DNA of 64,000 bases from Streptomyces canus 299MFChir4.1 (GTDB lineage: Bacteria; Actinomycetota; Actinomycetes; Streptomycetales; Streptomycetaceae). The DNA lies in NCBI RefSeq assembly GCF_000383615.1, contig NZ_KB911583.1:479369-543368 (forward strand). Direction: 5' to 3'. Positions 33,749-41,247 of the stretch are shown here, piece after piece. The notes beneath the pieces were generated by a model that was given only the letters and a program-made list of their open reading frames with translations, was not told the origin of the DNA and did not search any database. The translations under genes were made by a program, and so were the position numbers. The first letter of the stretch is position 1; every line of letters starts with the position of its first letter.

Positions 33749-34420
33749 ATGGAGGCCGAGCGGGACGCGATCATCGCCGCGCTCACATCGGTCGTCGACG
33801 GGATCGCGGCGACCTTCGGACCGGTGTGCGAGGTGGTGCTGCACGACTACCGCAGACCGGAGAACTCGGTGGTGGCCCTCGCCGGTTCGGTGACCGGGCG
33901 CGCGGTGGGCGGGGCGATGAGCGAGATCGGCCTGCGGATGCTCGCCCGCGGCGACGAGGCGGCCGACGAGCTGAACTACGTCACGCGGACCGACACCGGC
34001 AAGCTCCTCAAGTCGTCGACGATGCTGCTGCGGGACTCCTCGGGCGCGGTCTTCGGCGCCTTGTGCGTCAATGTCGACGTCACCGCGGCGAGCGAGGTCC
34101 ACGCCCTGCTGGGCGCCCTCGCCGGGATCGGCACCGCCGCCTCCGCGGAACCGCCCGTCACCACCTTCGGCGACGACATCGACTCAGTCGTCGACGTCAT
34201 GCTCGACGCACACCGGCACCAGTCGTGGGCGCTGCTCGACCGCGCCGGGCGCCTGGACCTGTTCCGCAGCCTGGACGAACGGGGCGTGTTCGAGGTCCGG
34301 CGGGCGATCGAGCAGGTGGCCGGGCGGCTCGGGATCTCCCGCGCCTCCGCGTACAGCTATCTGTCCCAGTCCCGAAAACAGGCGAACAGAAAACAGGCGA
34401 ACACTGGAGGGCTCTCGTGA
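33749..34420 (+). CDS. YheO/DauR-type PAS-HTH transcriptional regulator
   Basis: A 223-residue protein from ATG 33749, with GGAGGGGAGG upstream (GTG at 33746 is one codon earlier in the same frame). The N-terminal YheO-like PAS domain covers about residues 8-120 (FGPVCEVVLHDYRRPENSVVAL, TGKLLKSSTMLLRD). The C-terminal HTH (about 175-215, VFEVRRAIEQVAGRLGISRASAYSYLS) matches the HTH_22-type domain paired with it. Its stop overlaps the GTG start of the dehydratase gene. This family includes DauR, a regulator of D-amino-acid catabolism, which fits control of the coupled PLP dehydratase. Confidence 0.83.
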   Translation: MEAERDAIIAALTSVVDGIAATFGPVCEVVLHDYRRPENSVVALAGSVTGRAVGGAMSEIGLRMLARGDEAADELNYVTRTDTGKLLKSSTMLLRDSSGAVFGALCVNVDVTAASEVHALLGALAGIGTAASAEPPVTTFGDDIDSVVDVMLDAHRHQSWALLDRAGRLDLFRSLDERGVFEVRRAIEQVAGRLGISRASAYSYLSQSRKQANRKQANTGGLS

Positions 34421-35394
34421 CGACCACCACCCCGCCGGTCACCCTGGACGACGTCCGGGAGGCGGCGGCCCGGCTCAAGGGCGTCGCGCACCGCACGCCG
34501 GTGCTGCGCTCGCGGACCCTCGACGCCCTGGTCGGCGCCGAGGTCTTCCTCAAGTGCGAGAACTTCCAACGGGTCGGCGCCTTCAAGTTCCGCGGTGCCT
34601 ACAACGCGGCCTCCCGGCTGACCCCGGAGCAACTGGCCCGGGGCATCGCCGCCTACTCCTCAGGGAACCACGCCCAGGCCGTCGCCCTGGCCGCCCGAGA
34701 GCTCGGCACCAGCGCGGTGATCGTCATGCCCGAGGACGCCCCGGGTTCCAAGCGGGCGGCCACCGAGGCGTACGGCGCCGAGATCGTCACGTACGACCGC
34801 TACAGCGGGGACCGCGAGGCCATCGCGGAGGCCCTGGCCGCCGAGCGGGGCCTGGCGCTCATCCCGCCGTACGAACATCCGCACGTGATGGCGGGACAGG
34901 GCACAGCGGCCCTTGAACTCCTGGAGGAGACAGGCGAGTTGGGTGCGTTGCTCACGCCCGTCGGAGGGGGCGGCCTCATGGCGGGCAGCGCGACCGCCGC
35001 CAAGGGCCTGCACCCGGGCATCCGCATGATCGGCGTGGAACCGGAGGCCGGCGACGACACCAAGCGGTCCCTGGAGGCGGGGCGGCGCATCAGCATCCCG
35101 GTGCCGAAGACCATCGCCGACGGACAGGCCCTGCACATGCCCGGCGAGCTCACCTTCTCGGTGAACCGACGACTGGTCGACGAGATCGCGCTGACCTCCG
35201 ACGACGAGATCCGCGCGGCCATGCGGTTCGCCTTCGAGCGGCTGAAGATCGTCGTCGAGCCGAGCGGCGCGAGCCCGTTGGCCGCCCTGCTCAGCGGCCG
35301 GGTGAGCGGCCTGCCGGACCGGGTCGGGGTGATCGTCTCCGGGGGCAATGTCGACGCGGACCGCTTCGCGCGGCTCTGCGCGGGCGGGGACTGA
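34417..35394 (+). CDS. PLP-dependent serine/threonine (3-hydroxyaspartate-type) ammonia-lyase
   Basis: A 325-residue fold-type II PLP enzyme. The Lys in VGAFKFRGAYNA (about residue 51) is the Schiff-base lysine, SSGNHAQAVALAA binds the substrate carboxylate, and VGGGGLMAGSATA binds phosphate. There is no C-terminal ACT domain, so it is a catabolic, non-feedback-regulated type. Length and motifs match threo-3-hydroxyaspartate ammonia-lyase and serine racemase/dehydratase relatives. The GTG start overlaps the regulator stop (GTGA), with GGAGGG upstream. It should deaminate a beta-hydroxy amino acid; which one is inferred only from family and regulator type. Confidence 0.85.
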   Translation: MTTTTPPVTLDDVREAAARLKGVAHRTPVLRSRTLDALVGAEVFLKCENFQRVGAFKFRGAYNAASRLTPEQLARGIAAYSSGNHAQAVALAARELGTSAVIVMPEDAPGSKRAATEAYGAEIVTYDRYSGDREAIAEALAAERGLALIPPYEHPHVMAGQGTAALELLEETGELGALLTPVGGGGLMAGSATAAKGLHPGIRMIGVEPEAGDDTKRSLEAGRRISIPVPKTIADGQALHMPGELTFSVNRRLVDEIALTSDDEIRAAMRFAFERLKIVVEPSGASPLAALLSGRVSGLPDRVGVIVSGGNVDADRFARLCAGGD

Positions 35395-35544
35395 CACCGC
35401 TGGCTGTCACCCGAATGGCGGGCCCGCCTGGGCAGGCGGACGATGGAGTGATGGGGCCAGGCCCCCGCCGGTGCTGCCCAAAAGGGGCGGGAGACGGAGA
35501 CCGGCCCCGGCCGTACCGCAACACGGCCGGAAGGGAGAGCCGTC

Positions 35545-35904
35545 ATGTTTGAGGTGAAGACGCTCGACAAGCCGGACGAGCGCCGCGATTTCCCGCGGGG
35601 CCACCTCGAAGCGGTCCACATGAGCGGACTGGACTTCGCCGTGGGCACCTTCGAACCGGGCTGGCGCTGGTCCGAGTCCGTGGCACCCATCGCGGGCACC
35701 AGCAGCTGCGAGGTCCACCACAACGGCTATGTGGTCTCGGGCCGCATGCACATCGCCATGGACGAGGGCGGCGAGGGGGAAGTGGGCCCCGGCGACATCT
35801 TCGTGGTGTCACCCGGGCACGACGCCTGGGTCGTCGGCGACGAGCAGTGCGTGGTCTACGACTTCGCGGGCGGCATGGCGAAGGACTACGCGAAGGGCAA
35901 GTGA
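35545..35904 (+). CDS. single-domain cupin protein
   Basis: A 119-residue cupin. The double-stranded beta-helix motifs are CEVHHNGYVVSGRMHIAMDEG (His pair and Glu-less metal site) and GPGDIFVVSPGHDAWVVGDE (second motif with His). ATG 35545 is preceded by GGAAGGGAGAGCC. It lies 150 bp after the dehydratase and before a convergent dehydrogenase gene. Small cupins bind metals or small ligands and serve as enzymes or sensors; no specific role can be read here. Confidence 0.75.
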   Translation: MFEVKTLDKPDERRDFPRGHLEAVHMSGLDFAVGTFEPGWRWSESVAPIAGTSSCEVHHNGYVVSGRMHIAMDEGGEGEVGPGDIFVVSPGHDAWVVGDEQCVVYDFAGGMAKDYAKGK

Positions 35905-35969
35905 GGCCCACCGGCCCCGGACCGTCGTCTCCCACGCCGTGACGTACCCGCTCACGCCGCACTCACCGC

Positions 35970-36953
35970 TCACACCGCTCGCACCGTGACGACGATCTTC
36001 GCGCGCGCGTGCTCCACCTCCAGATGCCGGATGGCCTCGGCCGCCTCGCCCAGCGGGTACGTCCGCTCGACGGCCGGGGCGATCTTCCCTGCCTCGGCGA
36101 GTTCCCGCAGGGCCCCGAGATTCTCCTTGCGGGCCCGCGCCGGGAGTTGGAGCACCCGTTGCCTGACGAACGGGGAGAGGAGCAGGCCCCGGAGGGTGAG
36201 CCGCACCGGGCCGAGCACACTGCCGCCCTCGTACACACCACCGCCGGACAGGACGACGGTTCCGGCCGCAGCCGTGGCGCGCCGCAGATCGCGCAGTGAA
36301 CGATTGCCCACCAGATCCAGGACGACGTCGTAGCGGTGTCCGGCGCGGGTGAAGTCCTCCCGGGTGTAGTCGACGATCTGGTCCGCCCCGAGGGAGCCGA
36401 CGAGTTCGACGTTGCGCGCGCCGCACACGCCGGTCACCTCGGCGCCGTACGCCTTCGCGAGCTGCACGGCGAAGGTCCCCACGCCGCCCGAGGCGCCGTT
36501 CACCAGGACGGACTGGCCGGCCCGGACTCCGGCCACGTCCCGCAGTCCGATGAGCGCGGTGTTCGCGGCCAGCGGCATCGCGGCCGCCTGCTCGAAGGAG
36601 AGGCCGGCGGGCTTGAGGTCCGTCTCGCTGTCCTTGGCGCACACGAACTCGGCGAAGGTCCCGTCCGCCTCGCCGTACACCTCGTCGCCCGGATGCAGCC
36701 CCTTGACCTCGGCGCCGACCGCCTCGACGCGGCCCGCGAAGTCCCGGCCCCGGATCCGCACCTTCGGCGCGCGCAGCCCGAACGACAGCCGGGCGATCTT
36801 CGGGTCGCCGTGCAGGTAGTGCCAGTCGTAGGCGTTGACCGAAGCCGCGTGCACGCGCACGAGCACCTCGTCGGCGGCCGGCACGGGCCGCTCGACCTCC
36901 CTCAACTCCAGTGTGTCCGCCGAGCCGTACCGGTCCTGGACGACTGCCTTCAT
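35970..36953 (-). CDS. MDR-family NAD(P)-dependent alcohol dehydrogenase/quinone oxidoreductase
   Basis: A 327-residue medium-chain dehydrogenase/reductase. ATG 36953 (MKAVVQDRYGSADTLELREV) is the usual start of this group; the upstream in-frame extension reaches into the operator region. GroES-like domain at about 1-120, with no structural-zinc Cys cluster. Rossmann domain with NGASGGVGTFAVQLAKAYGAEV (about 148-169). This is the zinc-independent quinone-oxidoreductase-like type using NADPH. It is divergent from an SDR gene, and both promoters share two TetR-type operators (37008-37053), suggesting joint induction, perhaps by an electrophile or drug. Confidence 0.85.
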   Translation of the reverse strand: MKAVVQDRYGSADTLELREVERPVPAADEVLVRVHAASVNAYDWHYLHGDPKIARLSFGLRAPKVRIRGRDFAGRVEAVGAEVKGLHPGDEVYGEADGTFAEFVCAKDSETDLKPAGLSFEQAAAMPLAANTALIGLRDVAGVRAGQSVLVNGASGGVGTFAVQLAKAYGAEVTGVCGARNVELVGSLGADQIVDYTREDFTRAGHRYDVVLDLVGNRSLRDLRRATAAAGTVVLSGGGVYEGGSVLGPVRLTLRGLLLSPFVRQRVLQLPARARKENLGALRELAEAGKIAPAVERTYPLGEAAEAIRHLEVEHARAKIVVTVRAV

Positions 36954-37007
36954 GGGTCCCCCTCCGTCGCTTCGGAGCGTACGGAAGAGGACCCGCCTTG
37001 CCATCGG

Positions 37008-37021
37008 AAACCGATCGGTTT
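37008..37021. promoter_or_regulatory. TetR-type operator 1 (perfect palindrome)
   Basis: AAACCGATCGGTTT is a perfect 14-bp palindrome in the region between the divergent MDR and SDR genes. The closely related second copy lies 32 bp downstream, centre to centre (three helical turns). Confidence 0.65.
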
Positions 37022-37039
37022 ACGGTGTGGGGTGTAGGT

Positions 37040-37053
37040 AAACCAATCGGTTT
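37040..37053. promoter_or_regulatory. TetR-type operator 2
   Basis: AAACCAATCGGTTT differs from the perfect operator at 37008-37021 by one base. It ends about 23 bp before the SDR start, overlapping where that promoter must be. Confidence 0.6.
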
Positions 37054-37076
37054 CTCGACGTTCCTGGAGGCTTTTC

Positions 37077-37778
37077 ATGACCACCATCGAAGGTTCTGTC
37101 GCCCTGGTCACCGGCGGCAGCCGCGGCATCGGCCGGGCGCTGGTGACCGCCCTGTACGAGCGTGGTGCGAAGAAGGTGTACGCCACCGCCCGCGACCCTA
37201 GGACCGTCACCCACCCCGACGCGGTGCCGCTCGCCCTGGAGGTGAGCGACCCCGCCTCCGTCGCCGCCGCCGCCGAACAGGCCCAGGACGTCACCCTGCT
37301 GATCAACAACGCCGGCGCGTCCGTGAACGCGAGCTTCCTGGATGCACCCGTAGAGGACGTCCGCCGCGAGTTCGAGACCAACTTCTACGGCCCGCTCCTC
37401 GTGACCCGCGCCTTCGTGCCGGTCATCGAACGCAACGGCGGCGGCCACATCCTCAACGTCCACTCGGTGCTGTCGTGGCTCGGCGTCGCCGGCTCCTACA
37501 GTGCCTCCAAGGCCGCGCTGTGGTCGCAGACCAACTCCCTGCGCCTGGACCTGAGGCCGCACGGTATCGACGTCACCGGACTGCATGTCGGGTACGTCGA
37601 CACGGACATGACCGCGAAGATCGACGCCCCGAAGGTCACGCCGGAGAGCGTGGCCGCGCAGGCCCTCGACGGCATCGAGTCCGGCGCCTTCGAGGTACTC
37701 GCCGACGACCTGACCCGCCAGGTGAAGGCCGGCCTCGCCGCGGACCTCTCGGCCCTGTACCCGCAGCTGGCGGCCTAG
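37077..37778 (+). CDS. SDR-family oxidoreductase
   Basis: A 233-residue classical short-chain dehydrogenase. The cofactor motif TGGSRGIGRALV is at about residues 13-24, INNAGAS at about 79, and the catalytic Ser and YxxxK in HSVLSWLGVAGSYSASKAAL (Tyr and Lys near 141-145). There is no C-terminal extension. ATG has CTGGAGG 9 bases upstream. It is divergent from the MDR gene and shares two TetR-type operators with it. The substrate is unknown. The last 16 nt before its stop recur in the tandem repeats that follow. Confidence 0.85.
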   Translation: MTTIEGSVALVTGGSRGIGRALVTALYERGAKKVYATARDPRTVTHPDAVPLALEVSDPASVAAAAEQAQDVTLLINNAGASVNASFLDAPVEDVRREFETNFYGPLLVTRAFVPVIERNGGGHILNVHSVLSWLGVAGSYSASKAALWSQTNSLRLDLRPHGIDVTGLHVGYVDTDMTAKIDAPKVTPESVAAQALDGIESGAFEVLADDLTRQVKAGLAADLSALYPQLAA

Positions 37779-38288
37779 CCACCGGGAGGCATGTGGCGCG
37801 GTCCGTCGATGGATGCTCCCGCCGGGGGTGCACCGGCCCGTCTTCTTCCGGACGGCCGGGCTCGGGTCCCTGGCGTGGCCGGCCTCCAGGGCGGCGACAC
37901 GGGCGCGGGCGAACCTGCCGAGGTGTCCCGGGCCGTGTTCCCGCGGTTGGCGGCCTGAGTCACCTCGGTGCGCGTGCGGTGCGGTTCGTCGGTGGATGCT
38001 GTCGCCGGGGTGTAGGGGCCCGCCTTTTTCCGGACGGCCGGTGCCGGGCGCGGTCGATGGCGCGGGAGTGGGTGAACCTGCCGACGATCTCGGACGCTGT
38101 TCCGCGGGTGGCGGCCTGAGTCACCTCGGTGCGCGTGTGGTGCGGTTCGTCGGTGGATGCTGTCGCCGGGGTGTAGGGGCCCGCCTTTTTCCGGACGGCC
38201 GGGCTGGGGTGCCGGGCGCGGTCGATGGCGCGGGAGTGGGTGAACCTGCCGACGATCTCGGACGCTGTTCCGCAGCTGGCGGCCTGAG
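37771..38288. repeat. tandem degenerate copies of the SDR/HEAT-gene convergent junction
   Basis: Three head-to-tail units start at 37771, 37951 and 38112, and the parent copy starts at 38280. Their lengths are 180, 161 and 168 bp. Each begins with the same CGGCCT-(A/G) ending of an open frame, followed by sequence matching the last 45-55 codons of the HEAT-repeat gene read on the minus strand. In minus-strand translation two units still read VGRFTHSRAIDRARH and PAVRKKAGPYTP. Units 2 and 3 share an internal deletion relative to unit 1. This is repeated duplication of one gene tail with decay, not a CRISPR array. Confidence 0.75.
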
Positions 38289-38831
38289 TCACCTTGGTGC
38301 GCGAGGCGCGGTTCGTCGGTGGATGCTGCCGCCGGGGGTGTACCAGCTCGCCTTCTTCCGGACGGCCGGGCTCGGGTCCCCGGCGCGGCAGGCCTCCAGG
38401 GCGGTGATGGCTCGGGAGTCGGTGTGGGCGAACCTGCCGACGAGTTCGACGGCCCTGGCCCGCACCTGCGGGTCGGGATCGCCGGCCAGGTGCCGCAGCG
38501 CGGGCTCCAGGGCCCGCTCCGGGCCCGGCGCGCAGGTGTCGCCCTTGCACCGGTCGCAGGCCAGGGCGTGGAACGCGGCGATCCTGACGCCGGGGTCGGG
38601 ATCGTCGGCCATGCTGATCAACTCGTCCATGGACTCGGTGTCCACGAGATGGTCGAGAAGACGGCAGCAGCCCTCACGCACGGCCGCGTTCTCGTCCCGC
38701 AGTCCGGCGCGGACGGCATCCAGCGCGTCCCTGTCCCGCCTGAGCAGCTCACGAAAGGCGGCGACGGCCCGTTGCGGGTCGCCCAGGCAGGAGACGAGGG
38801 CTTCATTGTCGGTCCTGACGAATCCGAGCAT
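38289..38831 (-). CDS. HEAT-repeat domain protein
   Basis: A 180-residue protein from ATG 38831 (an upstream TTG at 38867 is in frame but has no ribosome-binding site). It consists of helical repeats of about 30 residues with the HEAT/armadillo pattern: DALDAVRAGLRDENAAVREGC, LISMADDPDPGVRIAAFHAL and LRHLAGDPDPQVRARAVELV. Such proteins are protein-interaction scaffolds. The basic C-terminus (VRKKASWYTPGG) is the part copied in the downstream tandem repeats. The function is unknown. Confidence 0.75.
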   Translation of the reverse strand: MLGFVRTDNEALVSCLGDPQRAVAAFRELLRRDRDALDAVRAGLRDENAAVREGCCRLLDHLVDTESMDELISMADDPDPGVRIAAFHALACDRCKGDTCAPGPERALEPALRHLAGDPDPQVRARAVELVGRFAHTDSRAITALEACRAGDPSPAVRKKASWYTPGGSIHRRTAPRAPR

Positions 38832-38900
38832 GACCTCAGTGTCGGACCGCGACGAACGGCCCGGCAAAGGAATTTCGAGGCACGGGCACCAAGCGGCTCG

Positions 38901-40247
38901 TCAGATCGGCAGCAGCCGCCCCACCAGGGCGCTGAGCTGGCGGACATTGCGGCACTCGTGCATCTCCACCAACTCGGCGTACTCGTACGCCGCCGAGTCG
39001 CCCGTGCCCCACTGCGCACGCGCCTCCGGGTTCAACCAGTAGACGCGGCGCGCCCGTTCGGCGATCTCCCGGATGGCGGGCAGGTTCGGGTCGCTCATGT
39101 TGGTGCGGGCGTCACCGAGGACGAACACCGTCGTGCGCGGACTCAGCGCGTCCCCGTACAGCGACGCGAACTCGCCCAGCGCCACGCCGTAGTCGCTGCT
39201 GCCGTGCCACCCCGTGAGCGTGGCCTCGGCCCGGATACGGGCACCCAGCCCCTCCGCGTCGGCCGCCCCGTGTTCGAGGAGCCGGGTGACCTCGTCGAGA
39301 CGGTTGACGAAGGCGAACACCCGCACCTTGCTGAACTGGTCGTGCAGCGCCTGCACCAGCAGCATCGTGAAGTCCGAGAACCCCGACACCGAGCCCGACA
39401 CATCGCACAGCAGCACCAGTTCGGGCCGGGCCGGCCGGCGCCTGCGCAGCACCGGCTTCATCGGCACCCCGCCCGTCGACAGCGAACCGCGCAGCGTCCG
39501 CCGCAGATCGATACTGCCCCGGGCCGCACGCCGGCGGCGGGCCGCGAGCCGGGTGGCGAGCTTGCGGGCCAACGGCTGGACCGTGCGCCGCAGTTCGGCC
39601 AGCCGGTCCTTCCCCGCGAACAGGAAGTCGACCCGGTCGGTCGTCGGCGCCACCGCCCGCCGCGCGATCTCGTCCCGGTCCCGCCGTTCCGCGACCCGTC
39701 GCCGGGCCTCAGCCGCAACCAGCGCGCGGAACGCCTCGATGCGCCGCCGGATCTCGTCCTCCAGCAGCCGGTCGGTGAACCCGGACATGCCCTGCCGCCC
39801 CCGCACGTCGTCCCGGACGCGCGCGAGCAGGGTCTGCGGGCGCAACCGGTCGAGCGTCTGGTACGACGACCAGCCGTCCGAGGAAGGGGAGTTGCCGTAG
39901 CCGCCGAACCCGTCGACGGCCTCCGCCGCGAGGCGGGCCATCAGGGTCTCGTCGTTCGCGGCCAGAGCCCTGGCGAGCCGCTCGCGCAGCTCCTCCCGGT
40001 CCGCGGGGCCGGTGCCGGGCGCGCCGACGCCCCGCGGGAAGTACAGGTCGAACACCGGGTCGAACACCGGCCGTTGGGCCGTGCTGTGCAGCAGGGTCGC
40101 CGCCAGGCCCTCCCGCAGTCGCTCGCGATCGGCGAACCCGAGCGCCTCGACCGCCTGCGCCGCGTCCACGGTCTCGCCCGTCCCGATGCGCACACCGTGC
40201 GCGCGCAGGGCGCCGACCAGGGAGGTGAGCCGCTCGGCGGTGCTCAC
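38901..40247 (-). CDS. VWA-domain protein (CoxE-like), partner of MoxR ATPase
   Basis: A 448-residue protein. The N-terminal and middle part is rich in Arg and helices. The von Willebrand A domain at about residues 270-445 carries the MIDAS motif DVSGSVSGFS, followed by the expected TGWHGSSDYG and LGDARTNMSD. Length and layout match CoxE-like VWA proteins that work with MoxR AAA+ ATPases as chaperones for metalloenzyme maturation or complex assembly. GTG 40247 overlaps the MoxR stop (GTGA), so the two are coupled. No obvious client enzyme is adjacent. Confidence 0.85.
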   Translation of the reverse strand: MSTAERLTSLVGALRAHGVRIGTGETVDAAQAVEALGFADRERLREGLAATLLHSTAQRPVFDPVFDLYFPRGVGAPGTGPADREELRERLARALAANDETLMARLAAEAVDGFGGYGNSPSSDGWSSYQTLDRLRPQTLLARVRDDVRGRQGMSGFTDRLLEDEIRRRIEAFRALVAAEARRRVAERRDRDEIARRAVAPTTDRVDFLFAGKDRLAELRRTVQPLARKLATRLAARRRRAARGSIDLRRTLRGSLSTGGVPMKPVLRRRRPARPELVLLCDVSGSVSGFSDFTMLLVQALHDQFSKVRVFAFVNRLDEVTRLLEHGAADAEGLGARIRAEATLTGWHGSSDYGVALGEFASLYGDALSPRTTVFVLGDARTNMSDPNLPAIREIAERARRVYWLNPEARAQWGTGDSAAYEYAELVEMHECRNVRQLSALVGRLLPI

Positions 40248-41140
40248 ACCGCGTCCAGGTCGAGCTTGGCCCCGGCCTTGAGGATGTCGTCCTGGTGCTT
40301 GAGGAGCACGCCCAGGCTGTCCCGTACGACCGTCTCGTCGAGGTGGTCCGCGCCGAGCGCGAGCAGCGTGCGCGCCCAGTCGATGGTCTCCGCGACCGAG
40401 GGCACTTTGCGCAGGTCCATCGCCCTGAGCGCCCCCACGACCCGGACCACGGACTTCGCCAGCGTCTCGTCGAGACCCGGCACCTTCAGCCGTACGATCC
40501 GCCGCTCCAGCTCCTCCTCGGGGAAGCCGATGTGCAGGAACAGGCAGCGGCGGCGCAGGGCCTCCGACAGCTCGCGGCTGGCGTTGGAGGTGAGGACGAC
40601 GAAGGGGCGGCGGGACGCGGTGATCGTGCCCAGTTCGGGGACCGTGACCTGGAAGTCGGACAGGACCTCCAGAAGCAGGCCCTCGACCTCCACGTCCGCC
40701 TTGTCGGTCTCGTCGATCAGCAGCACCTTGGGCTCGTCGCCGCGGATCGCCGTCAGCAGGGGCCGGGAGAGCAGGAACTCCTCGCTGAAGATGTCCGTGC
40801 GCGCCTCGTCCCAGGTCTCGTCCCGGCCGGCGCTGATCCGCAGCAGCTGCTTGGCGTGGTTCCACTCGTACAGCGCCCGGGACTCGTCCACGCCCTCGTA
40901 GCACTGGAGCCGGACCAGCCGCGCCCCGGCGACCTCGGCAACCGCCTTGGCCAGCTCCGTCTTGCCGACCCCGGCGGGGCCCTCGACCAGGAGCGGCTTG
41001 CCGAGCCGGTCGGCCAGGAAGACGGTCGTGGCGACCGCGGGCGAGGCGAGGTAGCCGGTCTCGGCGAGGCGTGCGGAGACGTCGTCGACGGATGTGAACA
41101 GCAACGGGGCCTCCAGGGCGGCGCGAACTCGTTCCGCCAA
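40244..41140 (-). CDS. MoxR-family AAA+ ATPase
   Basis: A protein of up to 298 residues. Walker A LLVEGPAGVGKTELAKA is near residue 52, Walker B VLLIDETDKAD near 143, sensor 1 VVLTSNASRELS near 185, and an Arg finger region in EALRRRCLFLHIGFP. The first possible start is TTG at 41140. A second TTG about 12 codons later has GGAGG five bases upstream, so the true N-terminus is uncertain. With the coupled VWA protein it forms the standard MoxR/VWA chaperone pair. An AAGCGCTT palindrome upstream (about 41145-41155) may be a regulatory site. Confidence 0.87.
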   Translation of the reverse strand: MAERVRAALEAPLLFTSVDDVSARLAETGYLASPAVATTVFLADRLGKPLLVEGPAGVGKTELAKAVAEVAGARLVRLQCYEGVDESRALYEWNHAKQLLRISAGRDETWDEARTDIFSEEFLLSRPLLTAIRGDEPKVLLIDETDKADVEVEGLLLEVLSDFQVTVPELGTITASRRPFVVLTSNASRELSEALRRRCLFLHIGFPEEELERRIVRLKVPGLDETLAKSVVRVVGALRAMDLRKVPSVAETIDWARTLLALGADHLDETVVRDSLGVLLKHQDDILKAGAKLDLDAV

Positions 41141-41202
41141 CTATCTAAGCGCTTGTTCACCGGTTCTGTCACGTGGTGGGACCCGTGGTGGGAGCGGGCA
41201 CG

Positions 41203-41234
41203 GCGACGGGCGTCACCGGAGTGACGCCCGTCGC
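41203..41234. terminator. hairpin terminator after the ABC permease gene
   Basis: GCGACGGGCGTCAC (41203-41216) and GTGACGCCCGTCGC (41221-41234) form a perfect 14-bp stem with a 4-base loop, 14 bp beyond the permease stop on the minus strand. Confidence 0.8.
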
Positions 41235-41247
41235 CCGCCGGCGCTCC

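Noticed and set aside
37771..38288. Regular repeats suggestive of a CRISPR array or a minisatellite
   Set aside because: The units are 161-180 bp, degenerate, and contain coding remnants of the neighbouring HEAT and SDR genes. There are no short identical repeats with unique spacers and no cas genes.
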